NCBI RefSeq assembly: GCF_003478445.1
Contig: NZ_QUET01000014.1
Location: 1-64,000, forward strand
Direction of reading: 5' to 3'
DNA from: Roseburia sp. AM59-24XD
Lineage (GTDB): Bacteria > Bacillota > Clostridia > Lachnospirales > Lachnospiraceae
DNA length: 64,000 bases
In this document: positions 1 through 8,656 of the stretch, piece by piece
How the letters are laid out: every line of letters starts with the position of its first letter
Position numbering within the stretch: position 1 is the stretch's first letter
Position numbers and translations under genes: made by a program
Notes under the pieces: model-generated
Told to the model about the DNA's origin: nothing
What the model saw: the letters and a program-made list of their open reading frames with translations, nothing else
The model's database searches: none

Positions 1-54
1 AGTATGTTAAAAACTTTTTACATAACCCCTATATCATGTCATTCTGTATTTTTG

Positions 55-945
55 TCAGTCATACAGCTTCTGCCATTCTTTAATCTTTCCGGTATATATC
101 TTTTCCAGCTGTTCCAGCGAAATATCCTCGAGTGGATTCTCCTTATTCACGATCACCGCGATCTCATCTCTTGCGATCGACTCATAATCCAAGATCTCTT
201 TTTCATTGTCCTTCAGATCTCTGGAGCTCATGCCAAGATCACATTTTCCCTGCATTGTCTGACGGATTCCGTCGCTGGAATCAGTCTGCTTCACGGTAAT
301 GACCGCCTTCGGATTTAACTTCATATATTCTTCGGCAAGACATTCCAAAAGTGGTCCAACCGACGTCGAACCGGTCACTGTGATCTTTCCCTTCGGCTTC
401 AGGGACAGGAAGCTGCTCTGCTTTCCTACTGCCGTGTAAGACTGGCTCACAATCTCCTGTCCGGCACCCCGGATATAACGCATAAAGTCATCTTCCACAT
501 CATTTAATTTTCCACTCCACACCAGATAAAAGGAACGGCTGAGCGGATATCCTGCATTGTTCTTCCCCGGCTCTACGCCTCCGACAGACAGCACCTTTAC
601 CTGCGAATCGCTGACCATAATACCGGCAGATCCATAGCCGATCGCCGATCGATCACTGCCAACCATATTTAAAACAGATGCGGTATCGTCTGCAATCTTT
701 GCATCCTTTACCGTCTGATCCTTATCTGTATTTTCCTGCACAAACCCGGCAAGCTGCGCAAACGTTCCACGCGTTCCGGATCCCTCCTCTCTGGAGATCA
801 CCCCGATCTGTCCGAGCTTGTCAAGTCCTTCCACCTTCTGCTTCGTATCCGCTGCCTGCTTACTGCATCCGGTGCTTCCTGTCATCAGAAGTGCCCCTGT
901 GATAAGAAGCAACAGCAGCCCTTTTCCATTTTTCTTTCTGATCAT
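55..945 (-). CDS. pstS: PstS-type phosphate-binding lipoprotein, second copy, circularly permuted
   Basis: This is the extracytoplasmic phosphate-binding component of a Pst ABC transporter. A basic, hydrophobic leader ends in a lipobox with the lipid-modified Cys at residue 27, so it should be anchored outside the membrane. The order of the two halves is unusual. The segment with SREEGSGTRG, normally in the second half, comes first (about residues 51-60). The normal N-terminal half (TGSTSVGPLLE, about 191-201) comes second, and the protein ends at YTGKIKEWQ, where the canonical SREEGSGTRG half would follow. It is the last gene of the pstA-pstB-phoU run, separated from phoU by a small membrane protein gene. 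Length (296 aa) is normal for PstS. An AAAAGG ribosome site precedes the ATG. It may bind phosphate with different affinity from the copy at 32379-33293, which is inference. Confidence 0.85.
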   Translation of the reverse strand: MIRKKNGKGLLLLLITGALLMTGSTGCSKQAADTKQKVEGLDKLGQIGVISREEGSGTRGTFAQLAGFVQENTDKDQTVKDAKIADDTASVLNMVGSDRSAIGYGSAGIMVSDSQVKVLSVGGVEPGKNNAGYPLSRSFYLVWSGKLNDVEDDFMRYIRGAGQEIVSQSYTAVGKQSSFLSLKPKGKITVTGSTSVGPLLECLAEEYMKLNPKAVITVKQTDSSDGIRQTMQGKCDLGMSSRDLKDNEKEILDYESIARDEIAVIVNKENPLEDISLEQLEKIYTGKIKEWQKLYD

Positions 946-981
946 TTATCGTTTCATCCTTTTCATATCCATTTGCGGAGC

Positions 982-1230
982 TCATGCACGTTTTCCTTCG
1001 CCGCCCAGAAGAAGTGCCATTCCAAGAACGGCACCCGGCAGCATTGCAAACAGGGCTCCCGCACCGCCTATGGCATTCTGATAATCGCTGCTTCCTGTTC
1101 CAAGACAAAATACCAGTCCAAGAACACAGCCGATGAGCATCCAGCGCATCACATGAAGGATCAGCCAGACACCTCCCACCGTTTTCTCCTGCCAGTTCGT
1201 GTGTTTCTTCATCCATTCATATGCCTTCAT
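982..1230 (-). CDS. Small two-helix membrane protein in the pst operon
   Basis: I do not recognise a family for this 82-residue protein. A short charged N-terminus (residues 1-20) is followed by two hydrophobic stretches, about 21-43 and 53-75, and a basic C-terminus, so it is probably a helical-hairpin inner-membrane protein. The ATG follows a strong AGGAGG site. It lies 13 bases after phoU and 36 bases before the second pstS and is presumably co-transcribed with them. The position suggests a role near the phosphate transporter or its PhoU regulator, but no sequence motif supports a specific function. Confidence 0.6.
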   Translation of the reverse strand: MKAYEWMKKHTNWQEKTVGGVWLILHVMRWMLIGCVLGLVFCLGTGSSDYQNAIGGAGALFAMLPGAVLGMALLLGGEGKRA

Positions 1231-1243
1231 AAGAATGCACCTC

Positions 1244-1917
1244 CTATTCCGCCTCCCGGATCAGCCTGCCATGGACATGCTCTCCGGTCAGCGAGAAGAT
1301 CACCCATTCTGATATATTGGTTGCGTGATCTCCAATTCTCTCAAAGTATTTTGCAATCATCAGAAGATCCGTCGCCTGTTCACCGCAATTCGGATCCTCA
1401 TGGATCAGCTGCACCAACTCCGTCTGTACCTGATGAAACAGTTCATCGACCACATCATCCTTTTCAATGACTGCTGCTGCCTGAAGCTGATTGCGGTTAA
1501 CAAATGCATCAACACTTCCCACCAGCATCACCGATGTCTCCTTCGCCATGTTCTGGATATAATCCAGATGCTTGATATAAGGCTCATTGCGGCGAAGCAG
1601 CGTTACAATGATCTCCGAAATATCAGCGGCGTGATCTCCGATACGCTCCATATCCGTAATCATTTTCAGCGCAGAGGAAATCTGACGCAGATCTCTCGCT
1701 ACCGGCTGCTGCTGTAACAGAAGCTTCAGACACAATGACTCAATATCTCTCTCCTGACGGTTGACCTGCTCATCGGATTCGATCACATAGTTTGCCAGAT
1801 CAATATCCTGCGTCACCAGAGCCTTGATGGTATGCTCGATCGCTTTTTCGATCATGCTTCCCATTTCGATCAGCTCATCATTTAATTTATCTAACTGCTT
1901 GTCAAAATGCGTCTCAT
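1244..1917 (-). CDS. phoU: Phosphate transport regulator PhoU, with a one-base frameshift after the start codon
   Basis: PhoU is a cytoplasmic helical-bundle protein that links the Pst transporter to PhoR/PhoP signalling and restrains phosphate uptake. The two family signature repeats, MERIGDHAADISE and FERIGDHATNISE, are present in the two three-helix halves. An uninterrupted frame begins only at the internal ATG at 1864. Upstream, the frame reads on as THFDKQLDKLNDELIE, typical of the PhoU N-terminus. An ATG at 1917-1915, preceded by GAGAGGAAG, lies one base out of frame with it. One extra base (AGACG to AGAACG) would give M-R-T-H-F-D and a 224-residue protein, the normal family size. I therefore place the gene start at 1917 and treat the indel as a probable sequencing error. 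Without it, the first 18 residues would be lost. Confidence 0.88.
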
Positions 1918-1968
1918 GCTATCTTCCTCTCTTCTATTTTCATTTCTAATTCATCAGATCCTGCGGCA

Positions 1969-2775
1969 TCATCCAAAACGACCGGTAATGTAATCTTCCG
2001 TTCTCTTATCCTCCGGCATAGAAAACAGTTTCTCCGTGTCGTTATATTCCACCATCTCTCCCAGCAGAAAGAATGCCGTCTTGCTGGAAATACGCGTTGC
2101 CTGCTGCATATTGTGGGTTACCATAATGATCGTGTAATCCTTCTGCAGCTCCAAAGCAAGTTCCTCGATATGAGCGGTTGAGATCGGGTCTAGTGCCGAA
2201 GTCGGCTCATCCATCAGGATAACCTCCGGCTCTACTGCCAATGCCCTCGCAATACAGAGACGCTGCTGCTGTCCACCGGAAAGACCGAGTGCGGACTTTT
2301 TCAGACGATCCTTTAACTCATCCCAGATCGCTGCCTGACGCAGGGACTTCTCCACAATCGCATCCAGCTTCTGTCTGGAATGGATTCCGTGGGTTCTTGG
2401 TCCGTAAGCAATGTTATCGTAAATGCTCATCGGAAACGGATTCGGATTCTGGAACACCATACCAACCCGCTTGCGCAAATGATTCACATCCATATCACCG
2501 TAAATGTCTTCGTTGCCAAGAAGAACCGTTCCCTCAATCTTACAGCCCTCCACCAGATCATTCATCCGGTTCAGAGACTTTAAAAATGTACTCTTACCAC
2601 AGCCGGAAGGTCCGATAAACGCTGTGATCCGGTTCTGCGGAATATCAATGCTGATATCCTTGAGTGCATGAAAACTGCCATAATGTAAATTTAACTTATC
2701 CACATGAAACTTTGTCTGTGCCACTGCCGGATGCTCCGTTGCCTGTACCACAACACTTGAATATACTGAATCCAT
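1969..2775 (-). CDS. pstB: Phosphate ABC transporter ATP-binding protein PstB
   Basis: PstB is the cytoplasmic ATPase that drives phosphate import through PstC-PstA. It contains the Walker A motif GPSGCGKST, the ABC signature LSGGQQQRL and the Walker B segment [13 protein letters not shown] in the usual order, and its 268 residues match the family size. The N-terminal 20 residues are a variable extension before the conserved KLNLHYG segment. The ATG is preceded by a GGAG site five bases upstream. It lies between pstA and phoU in the canonical order, with about 110 bases on the pstA side. Confidence 0.97.
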   Translation of the reverse strand: MDSVYSSVVVQATEHPAVAQTKFHVDKLNLHYGSFHALKDISIDIPQNRITAFIGPSGCGKSTFLKSLNRMNDLVEGCKIEGTVLLGNEDIYGDMDVNHLRKRVGMVFQNPNPFPMSIYDNIAYGPRTHGIHSRQKLDAIVEKSLRQAAIWDELKDRLKKSALGLSGGQQQRLCIARALAVEPEVILMDEPTSALDPISTAHIEELALELQKDYTIIMVTHNMQQATRISSKTAFFLLGEMVEYNDTEKLFSMPEDKRTEDYITGRFG

Positions 2776-2886
2776 ATTTACTCCTCTTTTCTTAATCTGA
2801 TCAATATTATGATGCCAGGGTCAAAAATTTTGCCCCCTGCATCTTTTGATATATCTAAACTGCTTGCGCAGATTATTTGCTTTTCA

Positions 2887-3753
2887 TCAAACCTTAGATT
2901 TCAACCTTCCTGCTAAGAGATTGGACAGACAGTTGATCACAATGACAAATACCAGAAGCACAACCGCCGTTGCAAATGCCTGATCCGTATGCAGTCCCTC
3001 CTTGGAAAGGTTATACATATGAACCGAAAGTGTTCTGACCGAAGAACCAAAGAACCCCTTCACTCCGGCATTTACCTTTGGAACCGCAGCTACCGTTCCT
3101 GCCGTAAAGATCAGTGCCGCCGTCTCACCGACAATACGACCGATCGAAAGGATCACGCCGGACAAAATTCCCGGCACTGCCGATGGAAGCACTGTCCGAA
3201 ACACAGTTCGAAGCTTTCCCGCACCCAGCCCAAAGCTTCCTTCGCGGTAGCTTTTCGGCACCGCCAACAATGCCTCCTCGCTGGTTCTCATGATCGTCGG
3301 CAGCACCATGATCGCCACCGTAAGTGCTCCAGAGATCAGCGAATATCCCATGTGCAATGCCCCACAGAAAAACAACATACCAAACAGACCATACACGATT
3401 GACGGAATACCGGACAACGTCTCTGCCGTCACACGGACAAGACCAACGATCTTATTGCCTTTCTTCGCATATTCGACCATGTAGATCGCCGCAAAGATTC
3501 CGAGCGGTCCTGCGATCAGGATCGCAAGCACCGTCAACAGTAATGTGTTGATCAACGCCGGCAGCATCGAAACGTTGTCCGAATTGTACGTCCACGCAAA
3601 CAGCTGCGGTGTCAGATGCGGCACTCCCTTTACCAGAATATAAACCACCAGCGAGCCAAGTGCTGCCACCGTGATCACCGCCGAAAGAATCGTCAGGATC
3701 AAAATCACAAGCGAACCCGGATGATGGAGATATGTTTTCATTTTCGCCTTCAT
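2887..3753 (-). CDS. pstA: Phosphate ABC transporter permease PstA
   Basis: PstA is one of the two membrane subunits of the phosphate importer. Six hydrophobic segments are visible, and the cytoplasmic permease loop that contacts PstB is present around ALLAVPKSYREGSFGLGAGK. The 288 residues are normal for the family. The partner permease pstC is not adjacent: it lies about 27.6 kb away at 31332-32228. pstA therefore heads its own transcription unit, with a PhoP-box promoter and a leader hairpin between 3802 and 3893. Two in-frame ATGs (residues 1 and 5) are possible starts. I kept the first, although AAGG before the second is a slightly better ribosome site. Confidence 0.95.
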   Translation of the reverse strand: MKAKMKTYLHHPGSLVILILTILSAVITVAALGSLVVYILVKGVPHLTPQLFAWTYNSDNVSMLPALINTLLLTVLAILIAGPLGIFAAIYMVEYAKKGNKIVGLVRVTAETLSGIPSIVYGLFGMLFFCGALHMGYSLISGALTVAIMVLPTIMRTSEEALLAVPKSYREGSFGLGAGKLRTVFRTVLPSAVPGILSGVILSIGRIVGETAALIFTAGTVAAVPKVNAGVKGFFGSSVRTLSVHMYNLSKEGLHTDQAFATAVVLLVFVIVINCLSNLLAGRLKSKV

Positions 3754-3801
3754 AATTGATTCATTTCCTTTCTATGTAATTGCAAAACTGCAAAAGAAAA
3801 A

Positions 3802-3824
3802 GCCATCGCTTTATTCACGATGAC
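3802..3824 (-). terminator. Terminator-like hairpin in the pstA leader
   Basis: On the minus strand GTCATCG and CGATGGC pair around a nine-base loop and are followed by TTTTTC. The hairpin lies downstream of the PhoP-box promoter, close to the expected mRNA 5' end. It could act as an attenuator, a 5' stabilising stem, or a terminator for read-through from the phosphatase gene. A related hairpin occupies the same position in the pstS leader at 33433-33454. Confidence 0.55.
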
Positions 3825-3843
3825 TTAATCATATATTGGAAAG

Positions 3844-3893
3844 GTAAAATCTACTATCTTGTTCAGGTCAAATCTGTGTAAAATGTCTGTGAA
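3844..3893 (-). promoter_or_regulatory. PhoP-box promoter for pstA-pstB-phoU-pstS2
   Basis: Three hexamers on the minus strand, TTCACA (3893-3888), TTTACA (3882-3877) and TTGACC (3871-3866), repeat at an exact 11-base period. This is the layout of PhoP-binding boxes in Firmicutes. The third hexamer also fits a -35 element. The 15-base block GATAGTAGATTTTAC (3858-3844) is identical in sequence and spacing in front of pstS at 33474-33488 and probably contains the -10 region. Phosphate-starvation control is inferred from the motif. Confidence 0.75.
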
Positions 3894-3926
3894 GAGGTTG
3901 GGCTGCACAGTCCCTTTCCTTTTCTC

Positions 3927-4766
3927 TTACCTGATTTCTTCTCCAATCTCGCAAAGAATAATAGTGACATTATCCTTTCCACCATAGGACAATGCTTTTT
4001 CCAGTAACTTCTGTACTTTTTCCTGTACAGTATCTGACTGAGAAAGTACCTCCTGTATCTCTGTCTCCGTTACCATATCCGTCAATCCATCACTGCAGAT
4101 CAAAAACTGATCCCCCTCCTGAATTTCCATTCGATGTACATATGGTTCCAAACGCATTTCATTGCTGTCAATTCCAAGAAATTGTGTGAGTCCCGGCTTT
4201 CTCTGTATTCCCTGCTGCCGCAAAAGATTTTCATCCGTATGCGGCAAAGAGATCCTGCTCCACTGGTTGTCCCTCAGCAGGAACATCGGGCTGTCCCCCA
4301 GATCGGTAATCACCACTTCATTGTTACACAAAAACAACATTGATGCCGTAGAGCCAATCAAGCGATAATGATGTTCTCTTCCCCTTTTATAAACAAGCTG
4401 ACTGATCTGATTCAGCACATCACTCATCTCGGAAGGAGACGGCAAATCCAGAGTTTTCTCCCAGCGTTTTACATGATCGCAGAAGCTGCAGGCACCCGTA
4501 TATGATGCCAGATCCCCTGCGCTTTCTCCTCCCATTCCATCAAACACCGCCAAAACATGCGTATATCCTGTATCAAAGTCCCAGGTATCCACCGCCTGCT
4601 CTTCATTATGAATCTGCGGCAGGCACTTATGTTTATAATAATAATTGTCTTCGTTATTTTCTCTTCGCAACCCCACATTTGTCACTGCTGCAGTTGTCAC
4701 AAAATAAAATGGCTCCTCCACATATCTCATTTGAAATAGTTCTTTGATCTTCTCCCAAACCTGCAT
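3927..4766 (-). CDS. PP2C-family Ser/Thr protein phosphatase
   Basis: This is a metal-dependent protein phosphatase predicted to remove phosphate from Ser/Thr residues, cytoplasmic and without membrane segments. The PP2C metal-binding motifs are all present in order: the N-terminal NVGLRRENNED, VFDGMGG, the DLGDSP segment, CSDGLTDMV and the C-terminal GGKDNVT. The open frame extends to a GTG at 4808. The ATG at 4766 has a GGGGAGG site five bases upstream and gives 279 residues, so I chose it. It is the last gene of the secretion/kinase block, 43 bases after a lipoprotein gene and downstream of three kinases. Its natural substrates are therefore probably those kinases and their targets, including EssC or EssC partners (inference). 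The PhoP box of pstA starts 34 bases after its stop codon. Confidence 0.93.
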   Translation of the reverse strand: MQVWEKIKELFQMRYVEEPFYFVTTAAVTNVGLRRENNEDNYYYKHKCLPQIHNEEQAVDTWDFDTGYTHVLAVFDGMGGESAGDLASYTGACSFCDHVKRWEKTLDLPSPSEMSDVLNQISQLVYKRGREHHYRLIGSTASMLFLCNNEVVITDLGDSPMFLLRDNQWSRISLPHTDENLLRQQGIQRKPGLTQFLGIDSNEMRLEPYVHRMEIQEGDQFLICSDGLTDMVTETEIQEVLSQSDTVQEKVQKLLEKALSYGGKDNVTIILCEIGEEIR

Positions 4767-4809
4767 GTGCGCCTCCCCTCTTCTATCCATTTTAACTGGT
4801 TCGTTCACT

Positions 4810-5520
4810 CTACTCGTATGTAACCGTCTTCATAATAGAGTCAAAAATAGACATCACAGATTCGTCTATATCCGGATTATTTGTCGTGAATGTAAATCGA
4901 AACAGCTTTCCATTACAAATAGTAATATAGCGATAAAAGCCATTTCCCATATGATTTTTACTTTTGGGCTTCGATCTTCCTTTCACCGTAATATAATACT
5001 GCGCATTCAATTTCTTGCTGCCAAACACAACGTTCTTCCATTTCGATATTTCACGACGCTTCAGATTCCATACATAATCTTTTTTTAATTCTTTTTCTGC
5101 TTTTTTGATATTTTTCGCATTTAATTTTTTATATTTCTTTATGTATCTAGAGGTGACATCGTTATAGTTTTTTGTTTCTATGGTATCCTCCTCTACCTGC
5201 AGTTCATATTTTGGATAACTATTATGTGCCGCCCATAATGATTCCTTTGCTTCCGCATAGACTTTCCATCCCTGAGGACAGGTAACGGATATTGTCACCT
5301 TACCGAAGGTGGTATTTCCCATTCCTCCATCGTCTCTTCCCACTGCATCATTATATGCGTCAATTAATATATTCCCCAGATCATTCGCCTTTTTCTTTTC
5401 CTCATCAGACAGTGTAATTTCTTTGCCGGGAGTTATCGTCACACTTTTTCCACAGGCTGTCGTAACCATCGCCATAACGCATACCACCATTACAGCCCCG
5501 ATCTTTTTTCTGTTCACCAT
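4810..5520 (-). CDS. Lipoprotein with a kinase-ectodomain-like fold (copy 1)
   Basis: This secreted lipoprotein has a hydrophobic leader and a lipobox ending TTAC-Gly at about residues 20-24. The mature part carries a domain that opens with CPQGWKV and closes with FDSIMKTV. Both landmarks recur in the extracellular part of the neighbouring kinases (MPKGWEV and FDAVMGSV). The kinase ectodomain and this lipoprotein therefore appear to share one domain type, possibly PsbP/MOG1-like, which I cannot verify. I chose the ATG at 5520 because GGAGGA lies just upstream; the longer frame from 5535 would start inside that ribosome site. It directly follows kinase 1, and a diverged copy (7908-8636) follows kinase 2. 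Its function is unknown; sensing or titrating the same extracellular ligand as the kinase is a guess. Confidence 0.75.
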   Translation of the reverse strand: MVNRKKIGAVMVVCVMAMVTTACGKSVTITPGKEITLSDEEKKKANDLGNILIDAYNDAVGRDDGGMGNTTFGKVTISVTCPQGWKVYAEAKESLWAAHNSYPKYELQVEEDTIETKNYNDVTSRYIKKYKKLNAKNIKKAEKELKKDYVWNLKRREISKWKNVVFGSKKLNAQYYITVKGRSKPKSKNHMGNGFYRYITICNGKLFRFTFTTNNPDIDESVMSIFDSIMKTVTYE

Positions 5521-5588
5521 TATTTCGTCCTCCATGTTTCCTATTCACGATTTGAAGCTTTGCATCACTAGATATGCCGCCTGATTTT

Positions 5589-7883
5589 TTATTGATAACC
5601 GGCACCGGTAATCATGGTTCTTAACATTTCCTTCGCACTGTCACTGATCGTACTGCCAGCATCACTTCCTGACACCTTATAAGTAAACGCTAACAGCTTC
5701 CCCTGATATACCGAATAGTAAGTAAACGAACGCCCTGTCGAATCCGAACTGCCAACCGCATAACATGCTCTGCTTCCCACAAGGACATGTTCCTTGTGGT
5801 TGATCGTCTTTCCCTGAGCCAGCATCTGTTCCAACAGCTTCTGTGCGATCGCATCATTCATTCCATCTGCAAAATCTCCGATCCAGTCTTCCTCTTCCAG
5901 GGTGACACTGACTTCATTGATTCCGACCAGACTATCTTTATATGTTCCAACTATGCCATTATCGTTTTCCGTAATCTGGTACTCCTTTGGCATAGTTACC
6001 GATAAGGCTCCTCCCTTCAGGGATGTTGACTTATCTGCTAATGCATACGGATCGACCTTTTTCTTCGTCAAGGTATAATACTTGATCCCCTCTGTGTTCA
6101 TGCGCACAGACCCCATCACGGCATCAAACAGTTTTTTGTCTGCCTTGGTCATTTTCGTTCCAACAACATTAAACAGGAAATAAATCTCTGCGGCATCCTG
6201 TACCGTATAGTAATACGCACTATCCGCCTTATATTCACCATATTTCGTATAGCTTTGCAGATAATAGTAATTTCTTCCATTAATGGTATATAATCTTGAT
6301 TCTTCTATGGCATCCTCCAGATTACCACCCCCTAATGCAGCCATCTTCCATGCCGTACTAGTCAATCTGGTATGTGCGTATTTTTCTGATGCACCATCCG
6401 GTGCCAATCCATTATCCTTTTCTTTTATAATGTCCTTCACAGACTGTAGACGGACGGAATTTTCCTCACCGCTCTCAAGTGCTGCATTGTCAAAATCCAT
6501 AGAAAAGGAAATAGACTTGCTTACCTTGCCTTTTTTGTAAGTTGCAACCGCCTTATCTTCATCCACAGTAACCTCCCAGCCCTTTGGCATCCTTGCGGAG
6601 ATCTGAAGCTTATCTACTGTTGTATACTGCTTTGCAAGACCGCTGGTATCCCTCGTCAGATAACGCACTGTCAGAAAACCCGCCACTCCCAGGATTACAG
6701 TCAAAAATGCAATGCCCGCAATCATAACCGGCTTCCTGCCAAGACCTGCCCTCTTTCCTTCGCCGTGTTTATCCTCTTCCATCTCGCCGATATCCCCGCC
6801 TACCGGTGGGGTCAGCCTTCCACTCTGCGATTGCGATAAATTTTTCGAATCACAGGTTTTCCCTTGAAATGCTGCTACCGTCGAATTATTCTGACCAGAC
6901 AGATTACCGGAGCGGTTCACGACCTTCCCGCGTGGTTCCATTTTGGCAAGCACCATCTCACTGCCATCATACCGGACTGTCTGCTGGTACTCCGTGAGTG
7001 CTGCAAGCATGTCCCTCGCTGACTGGTAACGATCCTTCGCCTGATAAGCACAGGCTTTCAAAATGATTGCTGACAACTGCTCATCCGCCATTGCCGGTGC
7101 AGGCATCGGTGCATTCCCCAGACGCTGCGCCATCGCTTTCTGCGAATCATTGGCAAACATCTGCTTATCTGCCGGAGGCTGAAATGGAAAACGCCCTCTA
7201 TTTAACAAACGATACAGCATGATTCCAAGCGAATATATGTCTACTGTATGATCATACTTTTCTGCCCGAAACACCTCCGGTGCCATATACATGTTCGTTC
7301 CCTTCTGGGAAAGCGCAGACTGCGTTTTCTCTAACTGCTTGGAGATTCCAAAGTCTCCTAATTTGAACGAATCAAATCCATTAAAAAATACATTATCCAC
7401 TTTGATATCTCTGTGAATCACATTTGCCCTTTCGCAGGCGATCAATGCCTGGCACATATCCATTCCCAGACGAAGTATCTGCTGTCTGGTCATTCCCTTC
7501 TCTGCCAGAAAAGAGCCAAGATCCTGCACCAGCTCCATACGGATATAAATATCCCAGCTTATTTCATCCTTTCTGTTGACCACCTGATAATCTTCGATCG
7601 CCACAATATTAGTTGCAGACTTTAAAGACTCCATGATCTGTATCTCATTTAAAAGATTTTGCACCATATCCTCAAAGTAGGTGTGTATTGAATCAAAATC
7701 CATCCCGGAATGGTACAGATCATTGATCTCAGAATTGTCCTTTGGAATATGCATTACCTTGACCGCAGAATATGACACATTTCCAAGATCCTCTCTTTTC
7801 ACTTTATATACCTTGCCAAAGGCTCCCTCACCTATCTCATTAACGGTTGTCCAGTTTGGCCATATCTGATGAATTACATCCAT
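5589..7883 (-). CDS. Transmembrane Ser/Thr kinase 1 of the T7SS locus
   Basis: This 764-residue Hanks-type kinase has an N-terminal cytoplasmic catalytic domain with GEGAFG (18-23), the ATP-anchoring Lys42 in AVK, HRDIKVDN (157-164), DFG (177-179) and APE (201-203), so it should be active. A linker (about 305-383) contains TVAAF (335-339) and RLTPPVGG. One membrane helix follows at about 384-406. The extracellular part is two related domains, the first opening with MPKGWEV and closing with FDAVMGSV. This layout (kinase fold, single helix, ectodomain) matches that of EssB/YukC, whose kinase fold is inactive, and no EssB gene is seen here. The gene is one of three kinase paralogues downstream of the RHS effector and is followed by its own lipoprotein. 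Its first 110 bases are virtually identical to those of kinase 2. Confidence 0.92.
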   Translation of the reverse strand: MDVIHQIWPNWTTVNEIGEGAFGKVYKVKREDLGNVSYSAVKVMHIPKDNSEINDLYHSGMDFDSIHTYFEDMVQNLLNEIQIMESLKSATNIVAIEDYQVVNRKDEISWDIYIRMELVQDLGSFLAEKGMTRQQILRLGMDMCQALIACERANVIHRDIKVDNVFFNGFDSFKLGDFGISKQLEKTQSALSQKGTNMYMAPEVFRAEKYDHTVDIYSLGIMLYRLLNRGRFPFQPPADKQMFANDSQKAMAQRLGNAPMPAPAMADEQLSAIILKACAYQAKDRYQSARDMLAALTEYQQTVRYDGSEMVLAKMEPRGKVVNRSGNLSGQNNSTVAAFQGKTCDSKNLSQSQSGRLTPPVGGDIGEMEEDKHGEGKRAGLGRKPVMIAGIAFLTVILGVAGFLTVRYLTRDTSGLAKQYTTVDKLQISARMPKGWEVTVDEDKAVATYKKGKVSKSISFSMDFDNAALESGEENSVRLQSVKDIIKEKDNGLAPDGASEKYAHTRLTSTAWKMAALGGGNLEDAIEESRLYTINGRNYYYLQSYTKYGEYKADSAYYYTVQDAAEIYFLFNVVGTKMTKADKKLFDAVMGSVRMNTEGIKYYTLTKKKVDPYALADKSTSLKGGALSVTMPKEYQITENDNGIVGTYKDSLVGINEVSVTLEEEDWIGDFADGMNDAIAQKLLEQMLAQGKTINHKEHVLVGSRACYAVGSSDSTGRSFTYYSVYQGKLLAFTYKVSGSDAGSTISDSAKEMLRTMITGAGYQ

Positions 7884-7907
7884 TCTGTTTTCTCCCTTTA
7901 TTACATT

Positions 7908-8636
7908 TTAGCTTGCTTGTTTCTCATAGGTTACTGTCTGCATAATCGAATCAAAGATTGCAGTCACTGCATCATCAATCTGAGGATTTTTCGCCGTAAA
8001 TTCAAACTTGAACATTTTACCTTTATAAAAAGTAACATAACGGTACAATCCTTTTCCTTCATGCTTTTTATCCTTTTTCTTTTCCTTTCCCATCGCCGTA
8101 ATATAATACTGTCCGTTGATCGTCGTATTACCAAAGGAAACACTGCTCCATTTCGGATACGCCTGTTTTTTTAAATATGTCTCATATGACTTTTCAAGTT
8201 CCTTTTGAATAGATCCTATGTTATCCGCACTTAACGTATTGATCTTTTTGGCATACTTATCGGATAACTCCTTATAATTCTTATCCTCTGCATCATCTAT
8301 TTCTACTGTCAGATCATATACCGGATAATCAAAGTGATATGCTCTGATATCGCTATACTCCTTATTGTCATCGCTTGGATAAGAATCTGCATCCCATCCC
8401 TCCGGCACTTGCAGCGATAGTACAACTCCTCCTCCAAAATCAACGGAACCTATTCGATCTTCCTCGCTCTGCTTCAAATCCTTTACCGTTTCATCGATTG
8501 CTTCCTGATCTTCTTTACTGACTGTAATGTCCTTGATCTTTTTTATGCCAGATCCCTGTTGCTGACAGCCTGTGATCAGGAACACTGCAAGACTTAGGAA
8601 GGTTGCCGAAACAAACAGTCTTTTCCGATTTATCAT
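7908..8636 (-). CDS. Lipoprotein with a kinase-ectodomain-like fold (copy 2)
   Basis: This paralogue of the lipoprotein at 4810-5520 has the same arrangement: a hydrophobic leader, a lipobox ending ITGC near residue 24, a VPEGWDA opening and the nearly identical ending FDSIMQTVTYE. The middle (NGQYYITAMGKEKKK) also aligns with the other copy (NAQYYITVKGRSK), while the segment near the N-terminus has diverged. It sits between kinase 2 and kinase 1, 20 bases after the kinase 2 stop, in the same relative position as copy 1 after kinase 1. A kinase-lipoprotein pair has therefore been duplicated in tandem. The function is unknown, and the shared ectodomain suggests that lipoprotein and kinase see related ligands or bind each other. 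Confidence 0.75.
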   Translation of the reverse strand: MINRKRLFVSATFLSLAVFLITGCQQQGSGIKKIKDITVSKEDQEAIDETVKDLKQSEEDRIGSVDFGGGVVLSLQVPEGWDADSYPSDDNKEYSDIRAYHFDYPVYDLTVEIDDAEDKNYKELSDKYAKKINTLSADNIGSIQKELEKSYETYLKKQAYPKWSSVSFGNTTINGQYYITAMGKEKKKDKKHEGKGLYRYVTFYKGKMFKFEFTAKNPQIDDAVTAIFDSIMQTVTYEKQAS

Positions 8637-8656
8637 AATTCAATCACCCCTCTTCT

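Noticed and set aside
860..1216. Overlapping open frame of 118 residues covering the small membrane protein gene
   Set aside because: It overlaps two real genes in another frame, lacks a ribosome site and has a composition typical of a shadow frame.
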